From Sepiola atlantica (Eukaryota > Mollusca > Cephalopoda > Sepiida > Sepiolidae), in assembly GCA_963556195.1 (NCBI GenBank), contig OY744525.1:41988576-42052575 (forward strand): DNA of 64,000 nucleotides, written 5' to 3'. Below are positions 44,845 to 55,957 of this stretch, piece after piece. Numbering within the stretch: position 1 is the stretch's first letter; each line of letters begins with the position of its first letter. The translations under genes and the position numbers were made by a program. The notes under the pieces were generated by a model. That model made no database searches and had not been told where the DNA came from. It saw only the letters and a list, made by a program, of their open reading frames with translations.

Positions 44845-45085
44845 TATTTGGATTATTCGAACTACTATTCTCATCTATATAATATAATCAATTAACACTT
44901 CCACCCGATCATAGCTGACAGAACGAGAACAATCTACCCCGGTGGATAAATAGAACAGTACAGTTCGAAACTCCGTAATTCGGCATAAAGATTCACAAGT
45001 TCAAAAAGAAGCCCCTGAAGAAGGTCGGAGGTTAGATCGGCCGACACGTTGTGAAAATAACAACCAAAATGAGAATAGTAGTCCA
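44845..45085 (+). mobile_element. Class C hammerhead-like element, headless, with inverted tail
   Basis: The body (ACACTTCCACCCGATCATAG, ACAATCTACCCCGGTGGAT) and tail (CTGAAGA at 45015-45021, helix II GGTC/GGCC, GACACGTTGTG) are class C. The catalytic GAAA is mutated to GACA here. An inverted piece of the tail (TCGAACTACTATTCTCATC) precedes the body at 44845-44875, as in the other class C loci. Confidence 0.65.
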
Positions 45086-45984
45086 AGTAACTCACATTCC
45101 ACAAAGAATAAAATGTATGTCATATAATTGATAGCCAGTAAGATACGTATATACCTTTCGTTCCCCTTACTCTCTCGAGACAAATAGCTGCAGACACCCA
45201 TAAACACCATCTAAGGTTGTTGGTCAGATATTGATTAAATAAAAGCATTTTTTCCTGAATCGTTTTTCTCCTTGCTGAGTCAGAAGAAAAATCTCTTGAG
45301 GCTTGTGTATGAAAATAAAAAATTATGCCACATTTGGTATACTGAATAGAAGAATCGAGGAATCACTCAAATCTCTTTGAAAAGTTTAGTGCACTTTGTC
45401 TGGTGGTGTAACTTATAGTCAAACGTGCTGAAATTGCTGAGCATGAGTTTTAGGATAACTGAAAGCAAACGCAATGGAAAACATAACAGAAGCGAAAGGG
45501 GTTCATGTAAGTTGAACTACACCGAAGTGTATTAAAATTGATTCTCAGGTTTCTATCAAAATCCTCATGATCATATGTAATCCCAATCACACTTATATAT
45601 TAACAGTCTTAATTCACTGCCAGAAAGAAATGACAGCATACCACCAAGGCAAAATAAATCGTTCATTCTGATTGGCCAGTAAAATAATAAGGGAAATTCA
45701 AATAGAAAGTAAGGCACGATAGAACAATCAAAGAATAATATAAATTTGAAGTTTTTATATTTCAATTTTATTAATAAACAAAAGATTATATTTTTATATA
45801 TTTATTGCCAGTTCAGAGTAAATAAGATACTTTTTACGGTTTCTGTTGGATTAATTAGTGATTAAAATTTTCAATTCATGGGGAAAATAAAATATTTCAA
45901 TATCATTGATCAGTCTCTGAAGACAAAATAACCAGCAATTTAATTCATCATAGACTGGAAACGAAGAAAAAAAGAAATCGAGAC

Positions 45985-45987
<3 letters not shown>
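45086..45987. other. No recognisable feature
   Basis: AT-rich; no repeat or coding match was recognised. Confidence 0.4.
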
Positions 45988-46078
<91 letters not shown>

Positions 46079-46193
46079 ATCAGTTTTTCTTATTATGTAG
46101 ATAGATCTGGAGCTAACAAATGAAGGAGCATAAACATAGTGGGAGAGAGAGTGATAAATTAACGATTCCTTTCGTTTTCGTTCTCTCTCTCTC

Positions 46194-46234
<41 letters not shown>

Positions 46235-46757
46235 TATCCTTAGTCGCCAGACAGCAGACGTTGATTTCCAGGTTGCAGAGGCGGTCTTTTGGGGTGGTGG
46301 TGGTGGTGATATCTTGACACGCTGACCTGGTTTCTTGAGAGACATTGAATACCCTCCCTGCCCCTTTACAATTTCCCAATTTCTCTCTCTATATATATGG
46401 CTTTTTTTTCCCTCTCTATATTGCCTTCCGTCATAAATCATGTAACTCCCCCCCATAAAATTATAGATTAAATATGCTTCAAATTTCCCCCTCTCTCTAA
46501 ATATGTATTAGATATGTTGTCACTCTCTCTCTCTCTCTACATATATTTGAATTGTTGAGTGTGAATTTCTCTTTTCTCATTTTCAAAAATGTAATCATCT
46601 GACATGGATGGTTGACAATACCACAAAGTTGAAATAAATTATTGCATCGATGATTATGCAATTTCGTGTTACTATATTTTATTTTATTCTTGCTCTGTTT
46701 ATTACATTGAGCTCTCATACCCGGATTTCCTCCTGGAATTTATTTCATTATAACACA

Positions 46758-46830
<73 letters not shown>
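45988..46830. repeat. Microsatellite cluster: three long (TA)n arrays with (GA)n/(CT)n runs
   Basis: TA arrays at about 45988-46080, 46196-46236 and 46762-46830 with GA, CT and GGT runs between them. The long frames here, up to 201 residues, are tyrosine-isoleucine translations of TA repeats. The tripled GTGGTGGTG near 46295 is also simple sequence. Confidence 0.9.
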
Positions 46831-46833
<3 letters not shown>

Positions 46834-47639
46834 CATGTAGTAAAGTTGAGTAAAGAATTTTTTTTTACCTTGCCTCACTTTTTAGCTAGCTGCCAAACAT
46901 TTACAAATAATATTCTCTAATAACATAAATTTGTAAATAATTAAAACAAATTATCAAAATAAATAAAAAATAAGGAAAATATGATGGTCATAGTTTTCGT
47001 TACAGACATGCAAACAAAACAAATGTCACAATTCTAAAAGATGTTACTTTATATTTTCACATTTTTATTTCCTGAATATTAGGAAGAATCTAATGCTAGC
47101 AAATATATGCATGATCTGTGTACATATGTTTGCTATTCTATATAACAGAACATATCGTCTGTCTATGGCAATTCACATTTAAACATTTTTTTTAATTAAC
47201 TTTTTTAAAGTATGTATTAATTTGAAACAATTTTATTAAATTAGTGTAATCACCAAATAATACCGTATGTGATTCAATTAAACTTCATAAAAATCCGATT
47301 TGAAAAACGGAGGAAAAGAATTGGCATGCAATAGCTGTTTTTAAAAATACGTATTTCTTACCATGTCTGTTTCGTTGTTAAAAGAAAAAAATAAACTCAA
47401 GTATTTATGGGATTTAAATTTTAACATTTTGTAAGATGTTCTAATGATTTTATTGCAAAACCATTTTTTTTGTTGTAAATAACGTATTACTTCATTGAAT
47501 TATCTATCCAAACATGTAAATATTTTTTTACAAGAAACCAATAGAGAAGGCAAGGGGGGGGGGGGGGGGGGGTGTCAATGAGTGAAATAAAAATTAAAGT
47601 AAAAGACTCCCTTGCAACGTTGGGTGGATGAAACTAGCA
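46831..47639. other. AT-rich DNA with a G-run
   Basis: A G-run lies at about 47556-47572. No repeat match or coding frame was recognised. Confidence 0.45.
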
Positions 47640-47960
47640 TGAGCACAAAACACTGCTCCATTTTAAGTAGTTGTCGATTATTATACTAAAGCTGAGTTAA
47701 TCAACGTTAGTTTTCCTAAGGCTTTTTTTCCTATAGATTTTCATCACTCAAAATACATTTTCAAATATTCCTTGGTTTGGGGATTGAGTTATGTTTCAAA
47801 AAATCTATTTTAATTGTTCTAATTAGCCATAATGTACAATTTACTCACCAAGTAACGAATCTCTTACTAAGTGTCTGTCTATTACTCTCATTCTCTCTCA
47901 CTGTATGTAGTTTGATCCCCCTATTCTGATTTTATGCGGTTTTTAACGCTCTCGCTTCCA
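47640..47960 (-). repeat. Interspersed repeat R3, copy 2
   Basis: Inverse of 11580-11890: complement of CATAACTCAATCCCCAAACC, of TAGAACAATTAAAATAG and of AGAATGAGAGTAATAGACAG. Confidence 0.65.
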
Positions 47961-48429
47961 CCACTCTCTCTGTCTATTAACAGCCAATGATAATGAAACT
48001 GACTATAAAACAGAAGATTGGAATAATCCATTATAAATATCACCACACGTATTAATACTATTTAACCCAGAGTTGTACAGAGAACGAGAGAGATATGGTG
48101 AACAGAAAGACTAATTTTCGATTTTGTCTTCTTATTTTGAAAAATTTAAGTGGCTTGCAAACTCACATTTTCCTGATTCAAACAATCTAACACTAGCTCA
48201 ATAGGTGACCCAAAGGGTCACATATTTTTCTAGTAATATCTAAACTTATTCAAATATGTTAATAAATCGGTAGTTACCATTTTATGCACTCAATTTTCTT
48301 TTCTTTGCAGGTAACTGATTCTTTCAATGGACACCACCAGGAGGCAGTAAAATCCAAGATGGTGCCCACCCCAGAGCAATGCAGTTTCTGCTCACCTTGT
48401 ATATATAATATGGGCTTATATACAATTCC
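47961..48429. other. No recognisable feature; short palindrome
   Basis: GTGACCCAAAGGGTCAC at 48206-48222 is a near-perfect hairpin. No other structure was recognised. Confidence 0.45.
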
Positions 48430-48789
48430 TTGGCATTTTGCCTAGGAAGAAAGTGTAGTATCTATTCCGATGGATACTGCACCCTATAGACCGGTGTCGT
48501 CTTGTCCTTCAAGGCTTGATTCCGCCGGTCTGTGGGTTTGTCCTGTGCAGTTCTAGGAGGTTCACTCTCCCAGGCTTTACCTCCCCTTCTTTGGGAAGTG
48601 AGCTTATTGCTTACTGCATGAGGCGCCCCTACCGGGGACTGCCGACGGGGCTGCCCAGGCAATTTTTTATGGCCAGAGTGCTCACCTTCTTTTCAAGTCC
48701 CACTTTCCTGACCCGACCTTGGGTCACATCTTAGCTTGTGGGAGTAAGATAAAACTGGCCTTGTGCCTAACCTCCTGGGGAGGTGAATA
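48430..48789 (+). mobile_element. U2 snRNA-headed SINE, copy 4
   Basis: The most diverged head (TTGGCATTTTGCCTAGGAAG, then GTGTAGTATCTATTCCGATG). The body has the same order as the other copies: CTATAGACCGGTGTCGTC, GTGCAGTTCTAGGAGGTT, TGGGTCACATCTTAGCTTGT, CTAACCTCCTGGGGAGGTGA. A T/TA-rich run follows the 3' end. No clear target duplication was seen. Confidence 0.85.
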
Positions 48790-49140
48790 TTTTTTTTTTT
48801 TTATATATATATAATTTCAAAGATATTGTGTATTTTACAGAAATTTATATCTCATGAGGGAACAAATCTAATATATAAAATAAAGTTAGTCTCCCCCACC
48901 TATACATTGGTACTCGATAACAAAAGGCACATACATAAATCTGTTCAGTTTGTGATTTCTGCCACATATTGGTCTATGTTGTCAGAAACCAATATTTTAC
49001 TTTTTATCGCTTTCTTTAATTCTAATATCTAGTGCTGCTCGATATTTTTAATTAAAATACTTAAAAAAATACAAATGTATTATTGTTTAAAAAAGACTAA
49101 AAGAAAAACAAATTAAACATAGGAAGAAATCGACAGAAAA
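48790..49140. other. No recognisable feature
   Basis: AT-rich; the frame 48826-49032 has no recognised domain. Confidence 0.4.
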
Positions 49141-49434
49141 ACGAGAGATTTACCGGTTTCGCTCGGATCAACGAACGTCTTCAGAAAAAGTGAAGATTTT
49201 AAATTTATTGAATAACGGCAAAACATAGGAAAAAGAAGAAAACGCACAATGGGATGTTTTAGGCACGTGCGCAACTATTTGAAACATTATGCAGTACATG
49301 CGACAAAGACGTTAGAATGGGAAGGGGAAAAACAAATAGAAACATGGATGAAATGCAGCAAAAAAAAAATGGTACTTTAACCTAGATCGTTTTTTTCTCC
49401 CCCCCCCTTTCCCATTTTAATGTCTTTGTCGCAT
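49141..49434 (-). mobile_element. Class D hammerhead-like element with inverted arms
   Basis: Minus strand at 49150-49184: CTGAAGA (complement 49178-49184), C, helix II GTTCG-TTGATC-CGAGC, GAA, ACC-GGT with no loop, then A. A second inverted pair, CATGCGACAAAGACGTTAGA at 49298 and its complement ending 49434, forms a separate hairpin on the right. The ribozyme shares helix II logic, helix III and the ATCTCTCGTTTTTCT flank with 53816-53870. Confidence 0.6.
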
Positions 49435-50084
49435 GTGACAACCAACTACGAGACCTCAGTACTTGATAAGTTTTTTTTAATATACATTTAAAACTGCTAA
49501 CATCGTGCTATGAAACTGGTCTTAAGTTGTTAACCATCAACAAAAACGTGGTATAATATGGGCTTCAGAGGTGTCAGCAGAAGTTTCTTGGGTACCTCAA
49601 TTTTCCTGTGAAACGCCGCAACATGTGTCTGCTCGTTATTTAATATTCTACCCCAAAATTAGAAAAACCATAGAAACAGATAAAATCAATTTAGTTAAAT
49701 TTGAACAATAGTCAAAGAAGAGTGCCTAACTAACCCTGTTTTCCAGGAATTGAAAAAAAAAAACCTTTTCAAATTCAAAAGTAAATTAAGTTTAATTGTA
49801 CTAAGTATCCATTTTGTTTTTTCTTTGTAAGTCTTAATTCTCGATCTGTTAGATCTTAAAGGTGGAAGCAATACTCCTTCCTGGTCCCCAATTCTACAAA
49901 TAGACGCCACTATCGATTGAGCCGACTACCTACAACGTGTCAATAAGATTTCAGCTTTTACTAACATGCCTCCAGCTAGTTGTTTATAATGGCGAAAAAC
50001 TCGGTCAATCGTTATGCTACAAACAAAACTTTTTCAACTTAAATAGTAGATCAAGTTTATTCTATTAAACGAGTGTGCATCCTC
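49435..50084. other. No recognisable feature
   Basis: Frame at 49695-49910 (minus) has no recognised domain. A segment AGTATTAATTCTCAATCTAT... near 50675 resembles AAGTCTTAATTCTCGATCTG at 49827, hinting at a shared repeat with 50640-50750. Confidence 0.4.
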
Positions 50085-50400
50085 CATGTAAAATGGGGAA
50101 AATATGCTTCTCCAGTGTTCACATTAAGATTCATATTCATATAAAATAATGTCTCAATCAGTGAAGTTAAATAAATGAAATAAGAAATAATGTCTCAAAC
50201 CGAAAAGTTAAAAAAAAAAAGAAAAAACGTATCAATCGGTAAAGAAGAGAGGAAAAAATGAAACCGTCTCATTATGGAAATAGAGTGAGAGGGGGTTGAC
50301 TTATTTGCTTTCTCCCTTCCCCTAAACACTTGAAATGTTTTTTTTTTGTTTTTTACACGCTAAATTTTATGTGATAGGGCAGATATATATTTATATACTT
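50085..50400 (+). repeat. Interspersed repeat R6, copy 3
   Basis: CATCCTCCATGTAAAATGGG, CCAGTGTTCACATTAAGATT, ATATAAAATAATGTCTCAAT and AACACTTGAAATGTTTT in the same order as 42400-42790. Confidence 0.65.
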
Positions 50401-50869
50401 TCGGCAGCCTCGTAACTCTCGCTTCCCTTATTTTGTCCTTTAGTTCTCAGATTCTATGAGCGATGTTTCTGACAAAGAGGGGAAAATTACTGTTTTCTGG
50501 GTCGGAATCTATCGTTGGCTAGTTTTTGACGGTGTAGTAGTATTTTTTTAGCTCCTTACATCAAGTGGCTTCATGCCTTCTCTGGAGCGATTTTGATTAA
50601 AAATATATCTCTATATATAAATACACATTGGTCTTTATTATGGTGGAGGGTAATCATTTTATTTATTTTTTTGTAAGTATTAATTCTCAATCTATCAAAT
50701 CCTAAAATGTGGAAGCGACACTCCTTCCTCGTCCCTAAACCGAAAACTCAACTTCTTGTTACGTATCATACATACATTAGATTTTCAAATTTTTTAGTCT
50801 GAATGGTAAAATAGTTTTAAAGTTGTGGGGTAACAAAGTGCTGTTTGGAATCGGTGGTATGTGAAAATC
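50401..50869. other. Mixed repeat fragments
   Basis: 50555-50590 matches 13010-13045. 50640-50750 resembles 49790-49900. No gene was recognised. Confidence 0.45.
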
Positions 50870-50965
50870 TTCAATCCTTTCATTATATTCATCATCATTA
50901 ACAATTATCCTCAAGTGGGTTTTGGCCTTGATAAGTGATGACTCATTAGTAAAAAAAAAAAAAAT
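50870..50965 (+). mobile_element. Family JB LINE, 3' UTR tail
   Basis: CAATCCTTTCATTATATTCA, TTATCCTCAAGTGGGTTTTG and GTGATGACTCATTAGTAAAA, then an A tail. 5'-truncated copy. Confidence 0.7.
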
Positions 50966-51249
50966 GTATGATTTGAAAGGTTTGGGATCAGCTGAAGCCT
51001 CATCTGAAGGTAGAATGCCGATTGGCTAGTTTGTTTTTGTGACAAAGAAGAGATTAAAATCAGTTGCTGACTTTATTCTAGTGATGGAACACGTGATGTA
51101 AGGTCTGGGGAATTAACCCACAGGGGTTTGTGTTCCCCTAATCTAATCGCTTCTATGACGTAAAAACAAACTAACCAATCAGATGAGGCCTAACATATCC
51201 GGAAGCAAAACTTCTAGCTAAAGAGATTGAAAGATGAATGTATATATAC

Positions 51250-51590
51250 TAGTGTACACCCTCTGTCAAAAATGATGGAGAAAAAAATTATGCTCGGCCA
51301 GTATTCGCACTAATATTCATATAAAATCATAGGAGTATGTCAGCAATTTTATTTCTCATATATAAATTATCATTTCTGATGACCAAAGGGAAAAAAAATA
51401 CCTATTATTGACGTTTTATCTAGTGGAGGATTTCTTTTCGAATCCATTTTAGACGGTAGGGGTTGTCTAACTTGCTATTTGCTGTCTCGTTTCCCCTCAC
51501 CGCTTGAAATTATTTCGCCCAGTGGCTAGAAAAAAAGCATGTGTTTTGTACCTGCTAACTTTTGTGTGACTGGACGAATATATATTATAT
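51250..51590 (+). repeat. Interspersed repeat R6, copy 4
   Basis: ACCCTCTGTCAAAAATGATG, CCAGTATTCGCACTAATATT and CATATAAAATCATAGG match the start of the R6 copies. The right part (TCTAACTTGCTATTTGCTGT, CCGCTTGAAAT) matches more loosely. Confidence 0.6.
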
Positions 51591-52124
51591 AAAAAAATAT
51601 ATAGCTAGGTAGCATTCGTTCTTTTAAGAATATTTTACTGAATATTATCGAAATTCTGTGTTTATAAGATCTGTTTACATTTCTGCAAATCAGAGTGTGA
51701 ACTATATACAAATATGTTCTACAATTCCTCCAGAAAATGACTAAAAGTTAGTTGAAAGCCTAGGAAATAAAGAAAGTCCCAGACAACAACATTACTTTTA
51801 AAAATTCATTAATTTACGTCTGACTTAAGAAAATTCATTAGATTTCTTGAAAGAATGATCTAGAGATCTAATAGAAACAGAATGTCTATCATATTCAACA
51901 AAATATCTTTATAATAAGTTATAGTTCCTGTCTGTCATAGGGTTTTTAAGATGAACCTCAATATATATATATTCTTAAACTTCATTACATTTAAACTACA
52001 TTAGATGACAGGGTATTTGGATAAGTATATTTCATTTTGATCAAAGAAGGTACAACATTATTATGAGTTCAGCCGTGACATTCGTTAAGAAGGCCTGGTC
52101 GCGTTTATCTTCTGAAACTTGATT
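51591..52124. other. No recognisable feature
   Basis: AT-rich; no match recognised. Confidence 0.4.
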
Positions 52125-52570
52125 TAAGAAATTGACTTCTAAACTAACCTATTTCTGGTCAGGTCTTTATTTATCATTCTTTCTCTCAAGTTAATTTCTA
52201 TCATTTCCTTCCCATGTTTTCCTTGGCCTTCCCCTGTGAACAGGACCTGCTACCTCAACTGTTTTACATCTACTAACCCAAGAAATCTCATCCATTCTTT
52301 CACCATGGCCATACCATCGAAGTCTACTCTTCTGCACACATCTACCGATACTGTTCAGAGTTAATCTTCCTCAGATATAAGCCAGTCTTTAAGACTACCA
52401 TTACAGATCCATTGCATCATTCTCATACCATTTCTCTCCATGCAACGCATGTCCTCAACCCTTACTGGTCAGGTTTCACTTACATACATCATCACATGCC
52501 TGAAAGACCCTTCCCTTAGTCGAAAGTGGTAACACTCTGCTGGTCAGTAATAGCAGAGGTTCCCTGAAGT
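52125..52570 (-). mobile_element. LINE-C fragment
   Basis: Same order as 10765-11340 (AGAAATTGACTTC, GGTCAGGTCTTTATTTA, TTTCTCTCCATGCAACGCAT). The minus strand contains SSRVLPLSTKGRVFQA near its 5' side, the same RT tail peptide. The 3' TTCGGTTTAAC end is missing. 5' truncated. Confidence 0.75.
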
Positions 52571-52944
52571 TACACATATATATAAAGCTCTGTTTTATCA
52601 TATGACAAAATATTGAGCTTTCTCTTTTCTCTGCAAATTGAAAAAATTCGTTTAGACAGCTCCATGTGAGAATTTTGTAAGTGAGTTTTAAATAAATTAT
52701 TTTCATAATTTGTACACTTATATATTAGTGTTCTATTATTTAGATAATGTTAAAAAGATTTGTTCTTCTCACCCAGCAAAGAGTTACACAAAAGGTAGTG
52801 TTAGGTAATCATAACATTGACTGAAGAACAGGTACACTTGCTATCTTTAGCCCCGCGGTCTGAGTTTCCAGTGTTCCCGTGAAACCAAAGATATACATAG
52901 ATGGACGATCAAACTAATGTATAGTATTCTTTGAAAATAAATAA

Positions 52945-52951
<7 letters not shown>
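52571..52951. other. No recognisable feature
   Basis: AT-rich; no match recognised. Confidence 0.4.

Positions 52952-53040
<89 letters not shown>
52952..53040. repeat. (TA)n microsatellite
   Basis: Long pure TA array that abuts R8 on its right. Confidence 0.95.
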
Positions 53041-53043
<3 letters not shown>

Positions 53044-53634
53044 AATCTATATAAAGTTAGGTATGTGTATATGTTTGTATATACAGGATTCACTCCTAAA
53101 CTAATTAAACGATTATTTTCAATTTTGGAACACAGCTGTTAGGCGTAAGGGGTTCAAGTGTAGGCTATATTTTAGTTTTTATGCAAATGGGGTAAAAAAA
53201 AGGGGTGGAAGCCTTTCTATGAAAATATCCCTGATTTTTGTGGAATTTTAATAGATATTAGACGTCAATTAATGAATATTTCTCAAATTTCAGTTTCTTT
53301 GGAGTATTTTAAAGGGGAGCATAACATAGGCACAATACCCATTTGAAATTCAAATATTTCAGATTTTTATTGAATTCCATCCAGAGTCATTAGACACCAT
53401 CAAGCAAGTTTCCTTGAATTTCAATGTCTTCTTGAGACCCCTTAAGCTTAAGCCTTAAATTTGAGACATTTTCTAGAATCAAAATCATATAATGAATTTT
53501 ATTCAAAATTCGAATAAGGATTAAGCATAAGGTTTAGTAACATTATATCTTGATTTTAATCTTCATAAGGGGACATAAAAGTGGCAGAAAAAATCTGTTT
53601 TCATTTTATCAGTCCTGGGACGGGTATTCTTCTA
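53041..53634 (+). repeat. Interspersed repeat R8, copy 2 (complete)
   Basis: Bounded on both sides by (TA)n. Starts CTCAATCTATATAAAGTTAG and ends CAGTCCTGGGACGGGTATTC. Fragments are at 44166-44635, 59675-59930 (minus) and 61380-61680 (minus). No protein or hammerhead core was found in it. Confidence 0.75.

Positions 53635-53672
<38 letters not shown>
53635..53672. repeat. (TA)n microsatellite
   Basis: Between R8 and the class D hammerhead hairpin. Confidence 0.95.
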
Positions 53673-53676
<4 letters not shown>

Positions 53677-53731
53677 AGTAAGGTACACGATAATTCATGA
53701 AAATGAGATGCTGTGGTAGACAAAATGTGTG

Positions 53732-53908
53732 AAAAATGACAAATGGAAAAACAGGTTAAAGTGCAGGAGAAAAACAAAAACGAGAGATTTGACCGGTTTC
53801 GGCGAACGTCTTTTTCTGAAGACGTTCGCCAACACGAACGAAACCGGTCAAATCTCTCGTTTTTGTTTTTCTCCTGCACTTTAACCTGTTTTTCCATTAG
53901 TCATTTTT

Positions 53909-53909
<1 letters not shown>
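53732..53909. mobile_element. Foldback hammerhead element, class D
   Basis: Arms of about 84 bp (53732-53815 and 53826-53909) are near-perfect inverted copies (AAAGTGCAGGAGAAAAACAA, CGAGAGATTTGACCGGTTTC and complements) meeting almost head to head. The plus arm has a full hammerhead core; the minus arm has lost the CTGAAGA side. (TA)n and (CA)n flank it. Confidence 0.8.
53812..53856 (+). ncRNA. Hammerhead-like ribozyme, class D
   Basis: CTGAAGA at 53816-53822, one extra C, helix II GTTCG (53824-53828) with CGAAC (53835-53839), GAA at 53840-53842, helix III ACC/GGT (53843-53848) with no loop, and C53849 giving the preferred GUC triplet. A loop-less 3-bp helix III cannot close in one molecule but is expected for variants that cleave as dimers. 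Helix I is only three A-U pairs in cis. Confidence 0.65.

Positions 53910-53926
<17 letters not shown>

Positions 53927-53990
<64 letters not shown>
53927..53990. repeat. (CA)n(TA)n microsatellite
   Basis: CA run from about 53910, then pure TA to 53990. Confidence 0.95.
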
Positions 53991-53991
<1 letters not shown>

Positions 53992-54758
53992 TAGAAGTAA
54001 ACAGAAGGAAATATACTCAGCTAGTTGTTCACACATATGAGTGAATAATAAATCCCTTCTTAATCAAAGATCATTCATAAAATGGACTTTGGTATTTGTT
54101 AACTTTTTATTGAATAACCGATTACCCTAGATGGGCCATTGTCTATTTTATCAACCGCACATTGTTCGTGCAAGGTTAGATAACATTTAAAGGCAAATTC
54201 TTTTATATTGTCACGAATGCAAAGGCTAAGTTTAGACTTGTAGTTTGGGCTTGTTTAGACTCTCTAATGCAGAAAGATAGATTTAGCCGCATCTTTCATC
54301 TAAAGGTCACTCGTTGAAGGCTGTTTCTGGTGCACATAGCAAGCACAGAATAATCAATTGCTTTCATTCACCTGGCCACCGCCTCTCAATACCTGAAGTA
54401 GCTCTCGGATCCCCGGAGGTCAACCACTTCTTTGAGCATTAGCCGGCAGAATTCATGCATTAGCCCCGGGCCATCTATACAGCTACAGCTGATGACAGAT
54501 CTTTTTCTTTGTAGTAAGGATTGGGATTTTAGCATTTGTCCTAAGGTTAAAAGTGTATAGCTGAACAAAGAGACATAAGACATAGGAGATCCTGAGGTCT
54601 GATATTTCTGTTTCTCTTTAAGAATTATTCCTTGCTTGTAAAAAAAAAGAAACGTTTAGGTTTTATGAAGCTGTAGGATTTCAATATAAATTGCTCCCAG
54701 GGAGATTATTATGACTTGCATCTTAAAATCACAGGAATATTTTCCTTTGCTTTGGTTA
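53991..54758. other. No recognisable feature
   Basis: Mixed composition; the segment 54360-54500 is GC-richer. Frame 54386-54583 (minus) has no recognised domain. Confidence 0.4.
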
Positions 54759-54766
54759 GCCTATTG

Positions 54767-55270
54767 CAGTGCTTTTCAACCTTTTTGCTGGAGTGGAACC
54801 CCATGGAAACATTCCACTGGCTCGAGGAACCCCTGTGCAAAATTTTGGTTGTCTTATGCAAAATACAGCATTTAATTATACAAAAAAAAAAAATTGTAAT
54901 AAAATGAAAATACTCATGTTCAGAGTATTGTACATGAAATGAAAACAAAAATGTTTATGTTTGAATAGATTACATTTATTCATATGAAAAAAGTCAATGG
55001 GAAACTTGAGCCTGGTGTTTCTCGCACAACTCTTTAAGATTGGGTCGTGTTTTTGATAGACACACACGAAGTTCATCTTCCACAGACCGCAATTGTGCTC
55101 GTTTCTTGTGCTTGGTGGTTGTCAGAGCTGAAAATCCAAATTCACACAAGTAGGAGGTTGAATTTAATATGTTGTTTATTTGTTCGTTGTTCTAATTTAG
55201 AAATTGCGGAATCCCTGGACTGTACTGGCGGAACCCTAAGGTTCCACGGAACCCTGGTTGAAAACCACTG
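54767..55270 (-). mobile_element. hAT transposon remnant with TIRs and target duplication
   Basis: Ends CAGTGCTTTTCAACC (left) and GGTTGAAAACCACTG (right) are the inverted terminal repeats typical of hAT elements. They are flanked by an 8-bp duplication with one mismatch (GCCTATTG 54759-54766; GTCTATTG 55271-55278). On the minus strand the interior encodes FGFSALTTTKHKKRAQLRSVEDELRVCLSKTRPNLKELCEKHQAQVS, recognisable as the extreme C-terminus of a hAT (ZBED-type) transposase. All the rest of the transposase is gone, so this is an internally deleted, non-autonomous copy. Confidence 0.9.
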
Positions 55271-55278
55271 GTCTATTG

Positions 55279-55609
55279 TAAAGAATGTTCCAACGGTGAC
55301 CACTGGTGTCAAATGTCTTACCATCTGAGTGTGTCGGAAATCGTATGGCTTTAATATTTTTTTAAATTTTGTTTAGAAATTTACGCTACTGGTCAACTAG
55401 AGAACTCAATTCTTTTACTTATTATGCTAAGTGGATTGGTTTGGTTTGTTTTATGGCATATCAAACATCTATGGGTTATTTAATGCCGAATAAAATTGTC
55501 ACATATAATTCTATAGATAGGATAATTATTTATATTCCTCGAATACATTGGTCTTAGAAAACATTACTCTTTGAAAACATTAGTTTTGCTAAGTGGAAAC
55601 CATATACAT
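55279..55609 (+). repeat. Spacer with R7 motif
   Basis: R7 is at 55440-55495 (GGTTTGTTTTATGGCATATC, GGGTTATTTAATGCCGAAT). Nothing else was recognised. Confidence 0.5.
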
Positions 55610-55800
55610 TATACGGCTTGAGGCACTAACTGGTTTAGCCGCACTGAAGAGCTGTGATACAGCGAAACAGTCTGTATGTGGATGACTATAAAGCTCCCTT
55701 CTTAGGTAGAGCTTATTAGTAAGGATATCGCCAACTGCTATTAGCTTTAAGGCATAGCTCATTGGGTAAAACTAATTCGATCTCCCGGCACTTGACAATG
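55610..55800 (+). mobile_element. SINE-like element with hammerhead, class G, head truncated
   Basis: GGCTTGAGGCACTAACTGGT precedes the ribozyme, exactly as in the next copy, but the tRNA-like head is missing. About 70 bp after the ribozyme a second, compressed tRNA-like sequence appears (TAGCTCATTGGG resembling an A box, TTCGATCTCCCGGCAC resembling a B box), possibly the head of an adjoining element. Confidence 0.65.
55633..55690 (+). ncRNA. Hammerhead ribozyme, type I, class G
   Basis: Helix I GCCGCA (to 55643) pairs with TGTGG (55677-55681, one G-U). CTGAAGA lies at 55644-55650, helix II GCTGT (55651-55655) with ACAGC (55659-55663) and loop GAT, GAA at 55664-55666, helix III ACA (55667-55669) with TGT (55673-55675) and loop GTC, and a GUA triplet with predicted cleavage after A55676. 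All core residues fit, position 7 being A, which is tolerated. This is one of the two best-formed ribozymes here. Confidence 0.85.
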
Positions 55801-55834
55801 TTGACATTAAGATATCACTTACAATCAATCAGTG

Positions 55835-55957
55835 TCGTATGATAGCGCAGGGGTAGAGGCGCCGACTGTCAGTTCGACGGTTGAGTTTCAACACCGGCTT
55901 GAGGCACTAACTGGTTTAGCTACACTGAAGAGCTGTGATACAGTCTGTATGTGGATG

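Noticed and set aside
45851..46456. Longest non-transposon open frame (201 residues, minus strand)
   Set aside because: Most of it is tyrosine-isoleucine translation of (TA)n plus (GA)n runs. No domain and no codon-level signal.
53041..53634. Hammerhead core within R8
   Set aside because: Bounded by (TA)n like the ribozyme elements, but no core could be found in either orientation.
55843..55900. Functional tRNA gene (also 57698-57755 and 59499-59550)
   Set aside because: A and B boxes are present but the acceptor and anticodon arms do not pair well. They serve as SINE heads.
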